DNA of 50,246 nt from Taibaiella sp. KBW10 (GTDB lineage Bacteria; Bacteroidota; Bacteroidia; Chitinophagales; Chitinophagaceae), in assembly GCF_003852495.1 (NCBI RefSeq), contig NZ_QAJI01000005.1:412097-462342 (forward strand), read 5' to 3'. The notes under the pieces were generated by a model. It ran no database searches, was not told the origin of the DNA, and saw only the letters and a program-made list of their open reading frames with translations. Position numbers and translations under genes: made by a program. Of the stretch, positions 1-10,027 are shown piece after piece; position 1 is the first letter of the stretch; the number at the start of each line of letters is the position of its first letter.

Positions 1-65
1 CGACCCTTAAACAGGCTATTTACGGCAATTAATACCGTAACAGGTGTTGTTTGAAGAAGGTGCAT
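1..65 (-). CDS. Possible 5' end of a leftward gene (partial)
   Basis: An ATG on the minus strand at 65 opens a frame that runs off the left edge. About 21 residues are visible (start MHLLQTTPVTVLIAVNSL), hydrophobic like the first membrane segment of an integral membrane protein. It would be divergent from the RHS locus on its right. Too little is visible to name a family, and a chance open frame is possible. Confidence 0.3.
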   Translation of the reverse strand, partial: MHLLQTTPVTVLIAVNSLFKG

Positions 66-193
66 GATTGCTTTCTAAATTTTTTGCAAAACAGTTTTAC
101 TTATTTGGTTGATTTAAAATAAATTACAAATATGAGATTAATAGTAATTTAATTTTTTTCTATAGAAAATTTTTTACTCTTAAGATAGTAGGC

Positions 194-201
194 TACTTTT
201 G
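194..201 (+). promoter_or_regulatory. Bacteroidota -7 box (TACTTTTG) of RHS locus A
   Basis: TACTTTTG matches the Bacteroidota housekeeping -7 consensus TAnnTTTG, with a T-rich stretch at the -33 distance. It lies about 107 nt before the chosen ATG at 308, giving a leader of roughly 100 nt. The paralogous locus B has the identical octamer at 40436-40443, which supports both calls. Confidence 0.6.
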
Positions 202-241
202 CAGCGTTTTAACATTTTTTTTAGAATTATTCTTTTTCGTG

Positions 242-275
242 TTTGCCGGTAAGCTTTAAGCTCTTTTGCCGGTAA
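242..275 (+). repeat. 11-bp direct repeat in the RHS locus A leader
   Basis: TTTGCCGGTAA occurs at 242-252 and again at 265-275, separated by a stretch containing AAGCTTTAAGCTC. It lies between the predicted promoter and the ATG, so it would be in the 5' leader. Function is unknown; a binding site for a regulator or an RNA structure is possible. Confidence 0.6.
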
Positions 276-307
276 CCGATACTTCAATAAATACAAATAG
301 TATCAAT

Positions 308-3300
308 ATGATTAAACGCTCCGGTAACATTTTACTGTTACTCCTTTCCTGCCTGGGTATGTCCTATACGGTACAGAGCCAGAATGTAAACGACATTTAT
401 TCTATAGACCTGTACACCGGTGTCGCTAATGTGTACATTCCCATTGTCTCCTACAAGTGGAACAATAACGAATTCGGTCCTTCTCTGTCTTATAATACCA
501 AAGGTGTTCCCGTGCGTGAATTTGCCGGGGTAGCAGGACTGCATTGGAACCTGAATGTAGGTGGAAATATTTCCAGAGTCGTCAAAGGGCTGCCGGATGA
601 ATGGTATTCGATGGGAAGCACGTTGTTGTTCGGCGATGAAACCGATCCTTCCAATGCGCTTTTAGCAAAATACAGCCATTATAAAGGCCGTTTAGCCGTG
701 GGCAAAGAAAATGCGAGTGAGCGGGCTAATGCAAAAATATACCGTGATCCAGAAAGTGATGAGTATATGGTCAGTGCTGGGAACCTGAATTTTACCTTTC
801 AGATCGGTCTGGACGGGGGTATTTTTGTCAATACCCAGGAGCGCTATGACGTGAAATTCTTTGTTGGGAATGTATCCTATCAATTACCGGCGCAGCCACT
901 TGTCCGTAGCGCTCAGGACATCAACATTCAGGTAAGTGATAAAGATAAAGGCATGGATTATTTCTTTAGCCCATCCAAGAAAGTAATCATGAATATATTA
1001 CCCTATTTCAGAAGCCGTTATCCCTGGAATTATGAACAGGATTGCGGAGCCTACGATTTTGTGGGTATTATGGGTGATGAAACGAGGGTGAATACCGCCT
1101 GGAAACTGGACTCGGTAGTCAGCCGGGAACAAGACAAAATAGCTTATACCTATCAGACTTTTATCATGCCTCCCGATTACACAACCGATTCCTCCTGGAG
1201 CCGAATCAAACGGGCCAATATCAGTAGTATTGATACTTTTTCAAGCGGCTCGCGGGATCCGTTTTTCCGCATCGTAGATACTTTTTCTATGGTTAGTAAA
1301 ATTAGCCTGCCCTATGGTAAAACAATAGAACTGGAATACGATACCCTCAATACCCGCCTGGAATTTACCGGCTATTACAATCCCGGAGGGCAATATAAAT
1401 TATATCCTAAGCTCAATGCAGTTTTATATAAAGAGCAGGATCAGGTGATGAAGTACACCTTTGACTATGCCTATTTTCATACGCCTTCCGCAGCTTATCC
1501 GCAAGAAGAGAGCAATACCTACCTTGGTGATGAAAAAGACCGTTATAGTTTAAAACTCAAAGGGATCAATATGATTGATCTGAACAGCAACGGGCGTGCT
1601 CCGCTGTATGAATTTAGCTATAATAATAAGAAGCAAAGACGGTTTGGTAAAGGCCTGGATTTTTACGGCTATTATAATGGCGGAACGGCCATTTTGGGTC
1701 AGAAAGGGCATTCTCTTCCCGAACTGGCTTCGCGTAATGCGGAAATCAATTCCATGCAATATGGTGTGCTGAACGCGATAAATTCAGTGATCGGCGGTAC
1801 CATAGAATTTAAGTATGGCTATCAGAAAGTATATCCCGAGTTTTCCGGTATTATCCCACTCAATTATAATTGGTCCGGATCAAGTATAAACGATAACAAT
1901 ACCCTGTTAAACGGCGATGGGTTAAGGGTAGACAGCATTATCTTTACCGATATAAATGATCCTGGTTTCAGGGATAAACGTACTTACGAATACCTTGACG
2001 GGCAATACTTTATTCCCGGAGGAATTTACAGCTATCCTTCCCATTTCTATAACAAATCCTGGGATAGTGTCGTACAAAGCTATGTATATGAAGACATGAT
2101 GAATCCGGCCTTTATGGTAGGGGGTGCTAATCATGGTTACGGCATCGCCAAAGAGACCATAAGGAATAAACAAGGCCAAACCCTTTCCCAAAAGGAATTT
2201 ACGTTTACTAACTTTTTAGACGAATTCAATAGCCCCAGAACCCTGATCCTGGGCGGTGGTAATACGCATATCGGCTTTCCCTTTACCCGTAAGCAATACA
2301 TCCGCAACTGGGAGATCGGCTTGCCTTTGAGCGTTAAGAATTATGACAACAACGGTCTGATCCTTTCAGAAGAACAATACAAATATAATTTCATTACGGA
2401 TACCGCATCTTCTTTAACCTTAAAAGTACAGGAAGCCAATGAAGTCGTGAGCCATGTTCAAAATTACGCCCCTGATCCCCAGTATGCTTTTTATACCGGC
2501 GGTTCCGGAGGGAACTTCTGTACCCAAGTACACACTTATCGCTTAACCAGAGATCCTTACAGGCCTTACAAAGGCATCTCCCTGCTTAAAGAAAAAAATA
2601 CGATACAATATGTATCCAATACCCGCAGTCGCACCGAAACGATGTGGTACACCTACGACAGTAAAAACAACCTGAAGACCACCCGCTCTAAAAACGGTTA
2701 TGGCGAATACCTTGAAAATATCAATATCTACAACTATGATATTCCGTCGGGATCCTATACCGCTGTACTCAGTCAGATGAGTGCCGACAATGTAGACCGG
2801 GTGGTTGCTACCGAAGAATGGAATAACGGTAGTAGTACCGGCACGCGTAACAGTAATTCCCGATTAAAAAATGCGGCCATTGTGCAATACATAACGGGTG
2901 CAAATAATACTCTGTTGCAAAAAACGGCCTACAGCAGTACCCTTGACCAGCCGATGGATTTTGCCACCTATATGGGCGGTCAGCCAGCAGTTTCTCAAAA
3001 TATCTTGTCCACTTATAATAATCCCCTTGCCCTTCCAGCTTATATGGAAAAGCAAACCGAAGTATCTCTTTATAATAGCAAAGGTAATCCGACACAGACC
3101 TATATACCCCAGGCAGATTTATACAAGGCTATGATCTGGGATACCCTGAGCGGTAAGAAAATCGCAGAGGCTAATAATGCCAAAAGTACTGAAATCGCCT
3201 ATGCCGGTTTTGATAAAGATGTGGAACAGAACCTGTATTTTAACCCGCAGCACCGCAGCGTTTATAATGGCAGCAGCATGAGTGTGCCTTCTATAAACTT

Positions 3301-3796
3301 TGGCATACCCGTCAATACACCCTTGATTGGTAAGGGCGTATATGTACTGGAAGCCATTGCCGGCAGCAGTAAAGAATTGTATATTAATACTCTTGAAGCC
3401 AATAAAGCTTACAGAGCTACTTTCTGGGCTTCTGCTAATGCGGTACCCCAGTTTGGGATCGAAGGCGGTACCCAATTTACCCTGACAGAGATAGCGAAGA
3501 AAGGCGAATACAGACAATACGAAGTACTGTTTACCCCAACAGCGGCCAATCAGAAGATTGGTTTCCATAGCAACAGCAGCAATATTGCCCTGGAAGAATT
3601 GCGCATCCACCCGGCCAATGCGGTAATGGCCTGTTATTGGTATGCTCCTTTATACGGAGTTTCGGTACAGACCGATGCCCTGGGTCGCATGAGCTTTATG
3701 GAATATGATCGTTTAGGCAGGCTGATCCTGATCAGAGACCAAGACGGCAACATCTTGAAGAAAACCGAATATGCCACCGGTACCGCGCCGCAATAA
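308..3796 (+). CDS. Secreted RHS-shell N-terminal protein A
   Basis: 1162 residues. It begins with a Sec signal peptide (MIKRSGNILLLLLS..., about 24 residues). The frame also extends upstream to a TTG at 266, but the ATG at 308 puts the signal peptide at the N-terminus and aligns with the paralogue at 40578. Residues about 33-100 hold the DLYTGVANV and VAGLHWNL/GLPDEW motifs seen at the start of Bacteroidota RHS/SpvB-like shells. Residues about 975-1110 look like a beta-sandwich, and the last 40 residues are one RHS/YD repeat (TDALGRM...YDRLGRL...DQDGNIL). No toxin domain is visible. The gene lies 32 bp before the RHS core and is probably cotranscribed, so the two likely form one shell in two chains. 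That pairing is inference from context. Confidence 0.8.
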   Translation: MIKRSGNILLLLLSCLGMSYTVQSQNVNDIYSIDLYTGVANVYIPIVSYKWNNNEFGPSLSYNTKGVPVREFAGVAGLHWNLNVGGNISRVVKGLPDEWYSMGSTLLFGDETDPSNALLAKYSHYKGRLAVGKENASERANAKIYRDPESDEYMVSAGNLNFTFQIGLDGGIFVNTQERYDVKFFVGNVSYQLPAQPLVRSAQDINIQVSDKDKGMDYFFSPSKKVIMNILPYFRSRYPWNYEQDCGAYDFVGIMGDETRVNTAWKLDSVVSREQDKIAYTYQTFIMPPDYTTDSSWSRIKRANISSIDTFSSGSRDPFFRIVDTFSMVSKISLPYGKTIELEYDTLNTRLEFTGYYNPGGQYKLYPKLNAVLYKEQDQVMKYTFDYAYFHTPSAAYPQEESNTYLGDEKDRYSLKLKGINMIDLNSNGRAPLYEFSYNNKKQRRFGKGLDFYGYYNGGTAILGQKGHSLPELASRNAEINSMQYGVLNAINSVIGGTIEFKYGYQKVYPEFSGIIPLNYNWSGSSINDNNTLLNGDGLRVDSIIFTDINDPGFRDKRTYEYLDGQYFIPGGIYSYPSHFYNKSWDSVVQSYVYEDMMNPAFMVGGANHGYGIAKETIRNKQGQTLSQKEFTFTNFLDEFNSPRTLILGGGNTHIGFPFTRKQYIRNWEIGLPLSVKNYDNNGLILSEEQYKYNFITDTASSLTLKVQEANEVVSHVQNYAPDPQYAFYTGGSGGNFCTQVHTYRLTRDPYRPYKGISLLKEKNTIQYVSNTRSRTETMWYTYDSKNNLKTTRSKNGYGEYLENINIYNYDIPSGSYTAVLSQMSADNVDRVVATEEWNNGSSTGTRNSNSRLKNAAIVQYITGANNTLLQKTAYSSTLDQPMDFATYMGGQPAVSQNILSTYNNPLALPAYMEKQTEVSLYNSKGNPTQTYIPQADLYKAMIWDTLSGKKIAEANNAKSTEIAYAGFDKDVEQNLYFNPQHRSVYNGSSMSVPSINFGIPVNTPLIGKGVYVLEAIAGSSKELYINTLEANKAYRATFWASANAVPQFGIEGGTQFTLTEIAKKGEYRQYEVLFTPTAANQKIGFHSNSSNIALEELRIHPANAVMACYWYAPLYGVSVQTDALGRMSFMEYDRLGRLILIRDQDGNILKKTEYATGTAPQ

Positions 3797-3828
3797 TTCC
3801 TTTATCTATTATTAAAAATTATCAGAAG

Positions 3829-6800
3829 ATGATCGCTTATTTTAAGCCCCGATATATATACACCGGCATTTTGCTATTTTGCTTATTTGGCCAAAAGGGG
3901 ATGGCACAGACCACCCCGATTGCAACCCAGACAGGCGTTGCTGGTAGCTCGACAGTAGTCGTGCCCCTGCCTGATGTACAAACAGAAGCTCCTGCCGTTA
4001 ATTATATCCGTACCTATGTGCCTAAAGTACGGATGAACAATCCCTTAGAGGTCAATGTACAGGCGACACCCGATAAAGTCGCTGTCAGTACCGATTATAC
4101 CAATGGTATGGGCGTACTGCAACAAAGGATACAGAGAAATACCTATAAAACCAGCGGAGGTACTTACCAGCATATGGTAGCGCCGAACGATACCCGCTCC
4201 ATGGCGGACCGCTACAGCTTTATGCCCTACAGCAGCAGCACCGCAGCTTATAACCTGGATGCTATTCGCAGTTCCGTAAACTATAACAATGGAACACGGT
4301 ATGCTTCAGAAGGGAGCAGTATCAGTTCACAGGCGGTAGTCTCTTCCAGCCTGCAAAGAAACACCTCTACGGCTACCGAACGGAGCAGCACTGCTTATGC
4401 TCCCGGTAAAAGCCGTATCGGGCAGAACAGGGGCATCAAAACACAAGCCATATTTAATGATGGGTATGATGCCGCTTTTAAGCCGGAAGCCAACATTCGC
4501 CTTTGGCGCATCAATAGTTCCGGCCTGCCGGTAAGTACCGCCATTTATGCTGCCAATGAATTGACCGGTAGCCGGATGACGAATGCAGACGGTATAAACA
4601 AAGTCGTATTGACCGATCGCGAAGGAAAAGCTATCTATGAATGCACCTTTGTCCGCAGAACAACTGATATTGATGGCAATGTTACCGCCAGGATATATGC
4701 CGTCACCTATTATGTGTACGATGAGCTGGGCAGACTTCGGTTTACGATCAGCCCAAAAGCCGTAGATGCGATCAAGGCAAACTGGACCATGACCACCGAT
4801 ATTTTGAAAGAACTGTGTTTTGAATACCAATATGACGCCAAAGGAAGACAAATAGCCGTTCATAAACCCGGAGAAACCGGCTTTACCGAACTGGTCTACG
4901 ATAAAGTAGGTAAGACCGTGATGCGCCGTTCGCCTTTAGAAGCAACCAAAGGCGTCTGGGAGCTGGTGTTTTACGATAACAGCGACCGCATTGCCGCCAC
5001 CGGTTTACTGACCGACAATCAAAGCCGTGCCTACTGGCAAGGTCAGGCCGCTACAGGCGGATCAGCCACAGCAACTACCCAGGCCCATTATTATATCTGG
5101 GGCGTAGGTAAAGGAAGCCTGCCGCCACAAACCGGTGTGACTAATACCGAAGTCCTGAGCTATAACTATTACGACAGCTATACCAATACTCCTTTAAGTG
5201 GTGAAACCTTTAGTAATACCTTAATCCAACCCTATCTGAGCACAGCGGCTACCGCAGAAGCCTATGTACAAGGCCCTAGTAGCTTTGCCCGGCTTACCGC
5301 TACGGCAGTAAAAGTAATCAAAGCACCCGGAGCCACCACCGGTTTACAGGACTGGACCTATGGCAAAGTCTTTTATGACAGCCTGGGCAGGGTGATCTAC
5401 AGCGTCAGCCAGAATGCCACAGGTGCTAAAGATACTGTGGCCAGCCAATACAGCTATACCGGACAAGTACTGTTTACTTTACTTAGCCATAATGCAACGG
5501 TAAGCAGCGGCAATAAACGCAGCCTGCAGCTGACCGCCCATACCTATGAAGACTATAGCGGCCGTTTGCAGCAAAGCAGCCGTAAGATTAATGATAAAGA
5601 CTGGGAACCCATGGTGGCCTATACCTACGATGAAATGGGTAGGGTAAAAGAAAAGGTGTTCGGTAATAATGCCGAAAGCCAGCAGTATACCTATAATGTA
5701 AGAGGCGAGCTGACCGGGATCAATGAACAATATGCCCTGACCGGTAACAACGGCGGTAAAGGCGTAACCTTTGGAGAAGCCCTGCGTTATGACTACGGCT
5801 TTGAAACCCTTCGTTATGATGGATTGGCGACAGGGATGCTCTGGCGCGGCTCTGGCGGCAGCACTGTAAAAGCCAATGCCTATAGTTACTGGTATGACAG
5901 TGCCGGTAGAATGACCCTCGCCTATTATAACGAAGCCACCAATTCCGGCAGTAGTGTACCGACCGCCTGGACCATTAGCAATAAGAATTTTATTGAATCC
6001 GTGAACTACGATATCAACGGTAATATTACCGGCCTGAGCCGTAGTGGTATTGCGATGGTTTCCGGCAGTCTGAGCCCCGTAGCTTTGGACCGTTTAGTCT
6101 ATACCTACCTGCCCAACAGCAATAAAATAGATAAAGTGATCGACCAGAACCCCAGCAATTACGGCGTGGGCGACTTCCAGCAAGGCACAGCTCAAGGCTA
6201 TAGCTATGATGCCAGCGGCAACCTGACCGAAGACAAATCAAAAAGTATCACCGGTATCACCTATACCTTCTTTAACAAACCCCAGCAAGTAAGTTTCAGC
6301 AATGGCAATACCATCCGCTACAGTTATGATGCCGGAGGTAATAAAATACAGGAAATCAGTATAGAAGGTGCTGCAACAACCAAGCTAAACTATATCGCCA
6401 ATGGCGTGTATAAAAACGAAGTCCTGCAATACCTGAGTACCGCCGAAGGGCGTACCGATATGAGTAAAGCTCAGCCGCAGGAGCAATACTTCGTTAAAGA
6501 CCATTTGGGCAATATCCGTAGCATTATCGCTTCTGCGGTCACCCAGGTAATCGGCCCGGGAGGTACGGGAAGAGCCCAAAACTATAGTGCCGGTTATGAA
6601 GTTGACAATGCTGCTGTAGAAGAACAAGTATTTGAAAATGTCAGCAATGTACGGGAAGAAAAACCAGGCAGCCTCAGCAGCAGCGATACCAAAGCCGCCT
6701 TGCTTGATGCCAGTACCCAAGCCAAAACCGTAGGAACCTCTATTGTTTTAAAAGTAATGGCCGGTGATAAGATCAGCATCAATACCAATACCTTTTACAA

Positions 6801-8280
6801 CAGCTTACAGCCCAATACCCCAACAGAAAGCACCGGGGAAAGCCTGTTTGATAATATCGTGAGCAGTATGGCGGGTGCCGCCAGCGCGCTTCCGGGCGGA
6901 GAGACCGGTATCGGTAATGATATGGCCAACCAGATGTTCAACAGCACCGAAGCCAAAGACGCCTATACCGCTTTACAGCAAGCCAGTGAAGACCCCAACA
7001 AACCCAAAGCCTTTTTAAACTACCTGTTCTTCGATGAAGACATGAAACTGGTGTCCGAGTACAGCCACCTGTGGCAGGCCGATGGCGAAGGGCAGTGGAG
7101 AAAGATCGGTACCGAAGAAGAAGAGACCATCGAGATGCCCAAGAACGGGTATATCGCCGTGTACCAAAGCAACCAGACCCAATCAGCGACCTTCTTTGAT
7201 AATATGTCCGTAACTTTAGAGCCCGGTGTATTGATTGAAGAGAAACACTATTACCCTTATGGTTTACCGATGGCCGGTATGGGCTCAGCCGCCGCAGGTT
7301 CTTTACCCAACCGTCAGCGCTATCAGGGTAATGAGTACAGAGAAGAGCAGGGACTAAGATGGATGGACTTTAACAACCGGCAGTATGATCCCCAATTAGG
7401 CAGGTTCTTAAGCATTGACCCTATGGCAGATGCCGGTGGGCAGCAAACGCTCAGTCCCTACCATGCGATGGGCTGTAATCCGGTAACTATGGTGGATCCC
7501 TTGGGATTACAGAGTATGCAGCCGAGCAGGCAGAACAATCGGGTAGATCTGATTGCCAGCATGCTGGCACTAATGCCCACAATGGCAAGACAGTACGAAA
7601 TTAGTAGTATTTTTGGGGAGTATACCAGCCCGGGCATGGTGCAATTACAAAGTAATATGGAGGCTGTTGCTATTTTGAATATCGGCGTGGGAGAATATAT
7701 GGCTTTGGTTGCAGATGCTGGAGGTAAGGCTGTTAACCAAAATGAGGCTGCTACTGTAAACAATGGGACTAAAAAAAATGGAGAGCCTCAAGAGAAAAAA
7801 GATAACATTACTGTAAATGAACTTAAAAATTTAGCTACAATAAAGCAGCAGCGTATAAATGGTTGTGTTTATACTTCATTAGCAATAATAGATCAATACT
7901 ATGGAGGCAAAAGGACAGAGGAGGATTTTGCTAAATTAAATAAAGATTCGAAGGAAGATGATAAGGGACTGAAAATAAAGCAATATAATAAGTATTTCAA
8001 AAAAACAGGTTTAGAATATGAGATAATAGAACTATACGGATTTTCTATTTTTAATAAAGTAAGAAATGAAATGATAAAAGGTAATGCTGTCATTTTAATA
8101 GAGAAGATGGGCTCTCATGCTGTGGTACCACAAAAACTAGTTTATGATGATGTTAATGTTTACAACTCAATTGTTTCTGACCCTTGGACTGGAACATATA
8201 ATGATAGAGGAAATATGGATACATATTGGAGGTCAGGCCGATTTATAATAGTTATTATTCAAAATCCTAATAAACCCTAA
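3829..8280 (+). CDS. RHS-core polymorphic toxin A, papain/C39-like tip
   Basis: 1483 residues with a signal peptide (MIAYFKPRYIYTGILLFCLF..., to about residue 26). A DUF6443-like N-terminal part (YIRTYVPK, about residue 63) is followed by many YD repeats (about 290-950) and the RHS-associated core (YYPYGLPMAG, RYQGNEY, DPQLGRFLSIDPMADAGG). The core ends at the hinge MVDPLGL (about 1222). After a linker (SMLALMPT, FGEYTSPGMVQLQ) the sequence becomes A+T-richer and encodes about 140 residues with a cysteine-peptidase signature: QQRINGC (Cys1346, Gln six residues before as in papain), His1430 in GSHAVVP and Asp1451 in SDPWTG. The tip is therefore probably a papain-fold/C39-like peptidase toxin. 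The substrate and export route beyond Sec are unknown. The next gene is the immunity candidate. Confidence 0.85.
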   Translation: MIAYFKPRYIYTGILLFCLFGQKGMAQTTPIATQTGVAGSSTVVVPLPDVQTEAPAVNYIRTYVPKVRMNNPLEVNVQATPDKVAVSTDYTNGMGVLQQRIQRNTYKTSGGTYQHMVAPNDTRSMADRYSFMPYSSSTAAYNLDAIRSSVNYNNGTRYASEGSSISSQAVVSSSLQRNTSTATERSSTAYAPGKSRIGQNRGIKTQAIFNDGYDAAFKPEANIRLWRINSSGLPVSTAIYAANELTGSRMTNADGINKVVLTDREGKAIYECTFVRRTTDIDGNVTARIYAVTYYVYDELGRLRFTISPKAVDAIKANWTMTTDILKELCFEYQYDAKGRQIAVHKPGETGFTELVYDKVGKTVMRRSPLEATKGVWELVFYDNSDRIAATGLLTDNQSRAYWQGQAATGGSATATTQAHYYIWGVGKGSLPPQTGVTNTEVLSYNYYDSYTNTPLSGETFSNTLIQPYLSTAATAEAYVQGPSSFARLTATAVKVIKAPGATTGLQDWTYGKVFYDSLGRVIYSVSQNATGAKDTVASQYSYTGQVLFTLLSHNATVSSGNKRSLQLTAHTYEDYSGRLQQSSRKINDKDWEPMVAYTYDEMGRVKEKVFGNNAESQQYTYNVRGELTGINEQYALTGNNGGKGVTFGEALRYDYGFETLRYDGLATGMLWRGSGGSTVKANAYSYWYDSAGRMTLAYYNEATNSGSSVPTAWTISNKNFIESVNYDINGNITGLSRSGIAMVSGSLSPVALDRLVYTYLPNSNKIDKVIDQNPSNYGVGDFQQGTAQGYSYDASGNLTEDKSKSITGITYTFFNKPQQVSFSNGNTIRYSYDAGGNKIQEISIEGAATTKLNYIANGVYKNEVLQYLSTAEGRTDMSKAQPQEQYFVKDHLGNIRSIIASAVTQVIGPGGTGRAQNYSAGYEVDNAAVEEQVFENVSNVREEKPGSLSSSDTKAALLDASTQAKTVGTSIVLKVMAGDKISINTNTFYNSLQPNTPTESTGESLFDNIVSSMAGAASALPGGETGIGNDMANQMFNSTEAKDAYTALQQASEDPNKPKAFLNYLFFDEDMKLVSEYSHLWQADGEGQWRKIGTEEEETIEMPKNGYIAVYQSNQTQSATFFDNMSVTLEPGVLIEEKHYYPYGLPMAGMGSAAAGSLPNRQRYQGNEYREEQGLRWMDFNNRQYDPQLGRFLSIDPMADAGGQQTLSPYHAMGCNPVTMVDPLGLQSMQPSRQNNRVDLIASMLALMPTMARQYEISSIFGEYTSPGMVQLQSNMEAVAILNIGVGEYMALVADAGGKAVNQNEAATVNNGTKKNGEPQEKKDNITVNELKNLATIKQQRINGCVYTSLAIIDQYYGGKRTEEDFAKLNKDSKEDDKGLKIKQYNKYFKKTGLEYEIIELYGFSIFNKVRNEMIKGNAVILIEKMGSHAVVPQKLVYDDVNVYNSIVSDPWTGTYNDRGNMDTYWRSGRFIIVIIQNPNKP

Positions 8281-8296
8281 TAAATTTAATATAATT

Positions 8297-8908
8297 ATGA
8301 AAAATATATTTTTAATTTTTATCACATTGACCTTTGCTAGTTTTGCCTTCTCTCAGAAAAACAAAAGTAAAAACATCTTTATTCAGGGTAAGGAAAAGGA
8401 AAGAGTTTTAAATGAAATGAGATATTATAAATCTCATAATGCGATTTCTTTCCCCGAAGTATACAATGAGATAGAAGATAGGGACCTTTTTCTTATAAAA
8501 TGTTACATTGCAAGTCCCAAAAATACATTGAAGCAATATGACTTTTCTGCGTCAAAAAATATTTTGAATTATCTAAATATAAGTAGAGGTAATTTCAGCA
8601 TCTATTTTATTCGCAAGCAACAAGAAAAATACCTTCTAATTGGAGAAGTCAATTATAAAAATGGAAGGTGTTCTGAAATTATTCCTACTTTTTTCAAAGT
8701 TTCTTTACCAATGTTTAAAATAATAGTGGAAACTAATTGGGAAAAGGGCACATATTTATTTTCAATACAGGCATTTGGAGAGCATTTTCTAAAAAAGCCT
8801 AATAATCTATTTATTTTTGACGAGAAAGATGAACTGACTGAACCCAATATTTACTTTAAAAAGAAATATAAAAAGGCAACTTTTGGTGACATTCTTATGA
8901 TGAATTAA
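8297..8908 (+). CDS. Secreted candidate immunity protein to tip A
   Basis: 203 residues with a cleavable signal peptide (MKNIFLIFITLTFASFAFSQ). The mature part is Lys-rich and predicted mixed alpha/beta; no known family was recognised. It starts 16 bp after the toxin gene, on the same strand and with the same low G+C as the toxin tip, which is the usual position for a cognate immunity gene. Its export signal suggests it acts in the periplasm or at the surface. The immunity role is inference from position only. Confidence 0.6.
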   Translation: MKNIFLIFITLTFASFAFSQKNKSKNIFIQGKEKERVLNEMRYYKSHNAISFPEVYNEIEDRDLFLIKCYIASPKNTLKQYDFSASKNILNYLNISRGNFSIYFIRKQQEKYLLIGEVNYKNGRCSEIIPTFFKVSLPMFKIIVETNWEKGTYLFSIQAFGEHFLKKPNNLFIFDEKDELTEPNIYFKKKYKKATFGDILMMN

Positions 8909-9392
8909 ACTTATACTGTAATACTTGAATATAGCATATTCACATGTAGGAAACAAAATCTTGGCTCGTCCTAAAAAAGCGATAAAAATTATTAGGTAAC
9001 TAAAAATTAGCTTGTTACGCAGTGGTAACGAAAGGTGAACTGTTTTTTGTCAGGATTGTTTTTTGTAATTTTCGTATATGCATGCAATTGAGGTCTATAT
9101 GTAGACAGGTGTGAATTTGAATACTAGTTCAGACTCTTGTAGGTGTAAGAAAGAATGGTAAAATGTTCAGCAAGTTGGTTATCTAACTTCTGAATCCAGA
9201 TTTATATTTTAAGCTACTAAGTATAAATAGAAAGTAATAGCCAGCAGTCGATTATGCTGCTGGCTATTACTTTAAGTAAATTAAATGTTGTTTTATACTA
9301 TTGTAGCCGTCTTCCCTTGCGTAGTCTTTTTGAATGTAATTTTTAAAATCTATTTGTTGAGCACTGTTTATATCTAACATGGACATTTTTAA
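8909..9392 (+). other. Intergenic stretch with one strong hairpin
   Basis: No credible gene was seen in any frame. It is A+T-rich and contains the bidirectional terminator-like hairpin at 9231-9273. The right edge runs into the remnant of a toxin tip at 9393. Confidence 0.6.
9231..9273. terminator. Bidirectional hairpin terminator
   Basis: A perfect 17-bp stem (arms 9231-9247 and 9257-9273, core AGTAATAGCCAGCAG) closes a 9-nt loop. A and T runs at the outer edges let it act on either strand. It would end transcription of the toxin A operon. Confidence 0.7.
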
Positions 9393-9497
9393 GTTGAAAA
9401 GCCTTTGGGAATGGGAAAGCTGGGTAATGCCGCATTAAAAGCGGGTACAGGTAAGGATTTGGGAGAACATATTGATGACATGATAAATCATAAATAA
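9393..9497 (+). pseudogene. Remnant of a displaced RHS toxin C-terminus
   Basis: An open frame with no upstream core encodes about 34 residues ending MGKLGNAALKAGTGK...MINHK; the only ATG is at 9411. The frame is closed just upstream by TAA at 9390-9392. The residues read like a real protein end and the next gene follows 7 bp later, as an immunity gene follows a tip. It is probably what is left of an older cassette, though a small independent peptide gene cannot be excluded. Confidence 0.45.
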
Positions 9498-9504
9498 TAT
9501 ATAA

Positions 9505-9894
9505 ATGAAACTAATTGATTATTTATTTTACAGAGTATATAATTTTTACAAGAAAAAGAATGATGTCAATCCGATTTTGATGGGTGTTTTGGCATTAACC
9601 GTTCTTTTAGGAGCTAGTCTTCTTTGTATAAATGGGATTATTAGTATAGTGGTTAAGAGTGACTTTTATTTTACGAAATTTTTTCTTCTTTTCTTCTTCT
9701 TTCTTTTTTTATTCCTTTTTGGGAAGCGTTACAGCAAAAATGATTATGCGCAAAAGTTGGAAACTAGGTATAAAGAAGAAACATTAAGTGCTAAGCGATT
9801 GAGCGGTTGGCTGTTTATTTTATATTTGATTTTGGTAATGTTGATACCTATATCTATTGGATATATGCGTAATAATTTAGGGATGGATATATAG
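9505..9894 (+). CDS. Small membrane protein, possible orphan immunity
   Basis: 129 residues with about three membrane segments (about 22-50, a very Phe-rich one at 57-75, and 98-120) and a charged loop between the second and third. No family was recognised. It directly follows a toxin-tip remnant inside the tip-and-immunity array, so a role as membrane-embedded immunity to a lost toxin is plausible but unproven. Confidence 0.6.
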   Translation: MKLIDYLFYRVYNFYKKKNDVNPILMGVLALTVLLGASLLCINGIISIVVKSDFYFTKFFLLFFFFLFLFLFGKRYSKNDYAQKLETRYKEETLSAKRLSGWLFILYLILVMLIPISIGYMRNNLGMDI

Positions 9895-9976
9895 GAGGAT
9901 AATATGCCCTATCGATTAATTTAAAATTATTTTCATAAGATATTGATTTAAATGTAAAAGTCTAGTGTGAGTGATG

Positions 9977-10008
9977 CAAAAAGGATGAATAACCACTCAT
10001 CCTTTTTG
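9977..10008. terminator. Hairpin terminator after the membrane protein
   Basis: A 12-bp perfect stem (CAAAAAGGATGA with its complement) and an 8-nt loop; A- and T-rich flanks on both arms make it usable in both directions. It separates the 9505 gene from the next orphan tip. Confidence 0.7.
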
Positions 10009-10027
10009 TAATTTACAGTATAATCGA

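Noticed and set aside
308-8280. Type VI secretion effector
   Set aside because: Both shell proteins have Sec signal peptides and no VgrG, PAAR or other T6SS gene is present, so delivery by T6SS is not supported.
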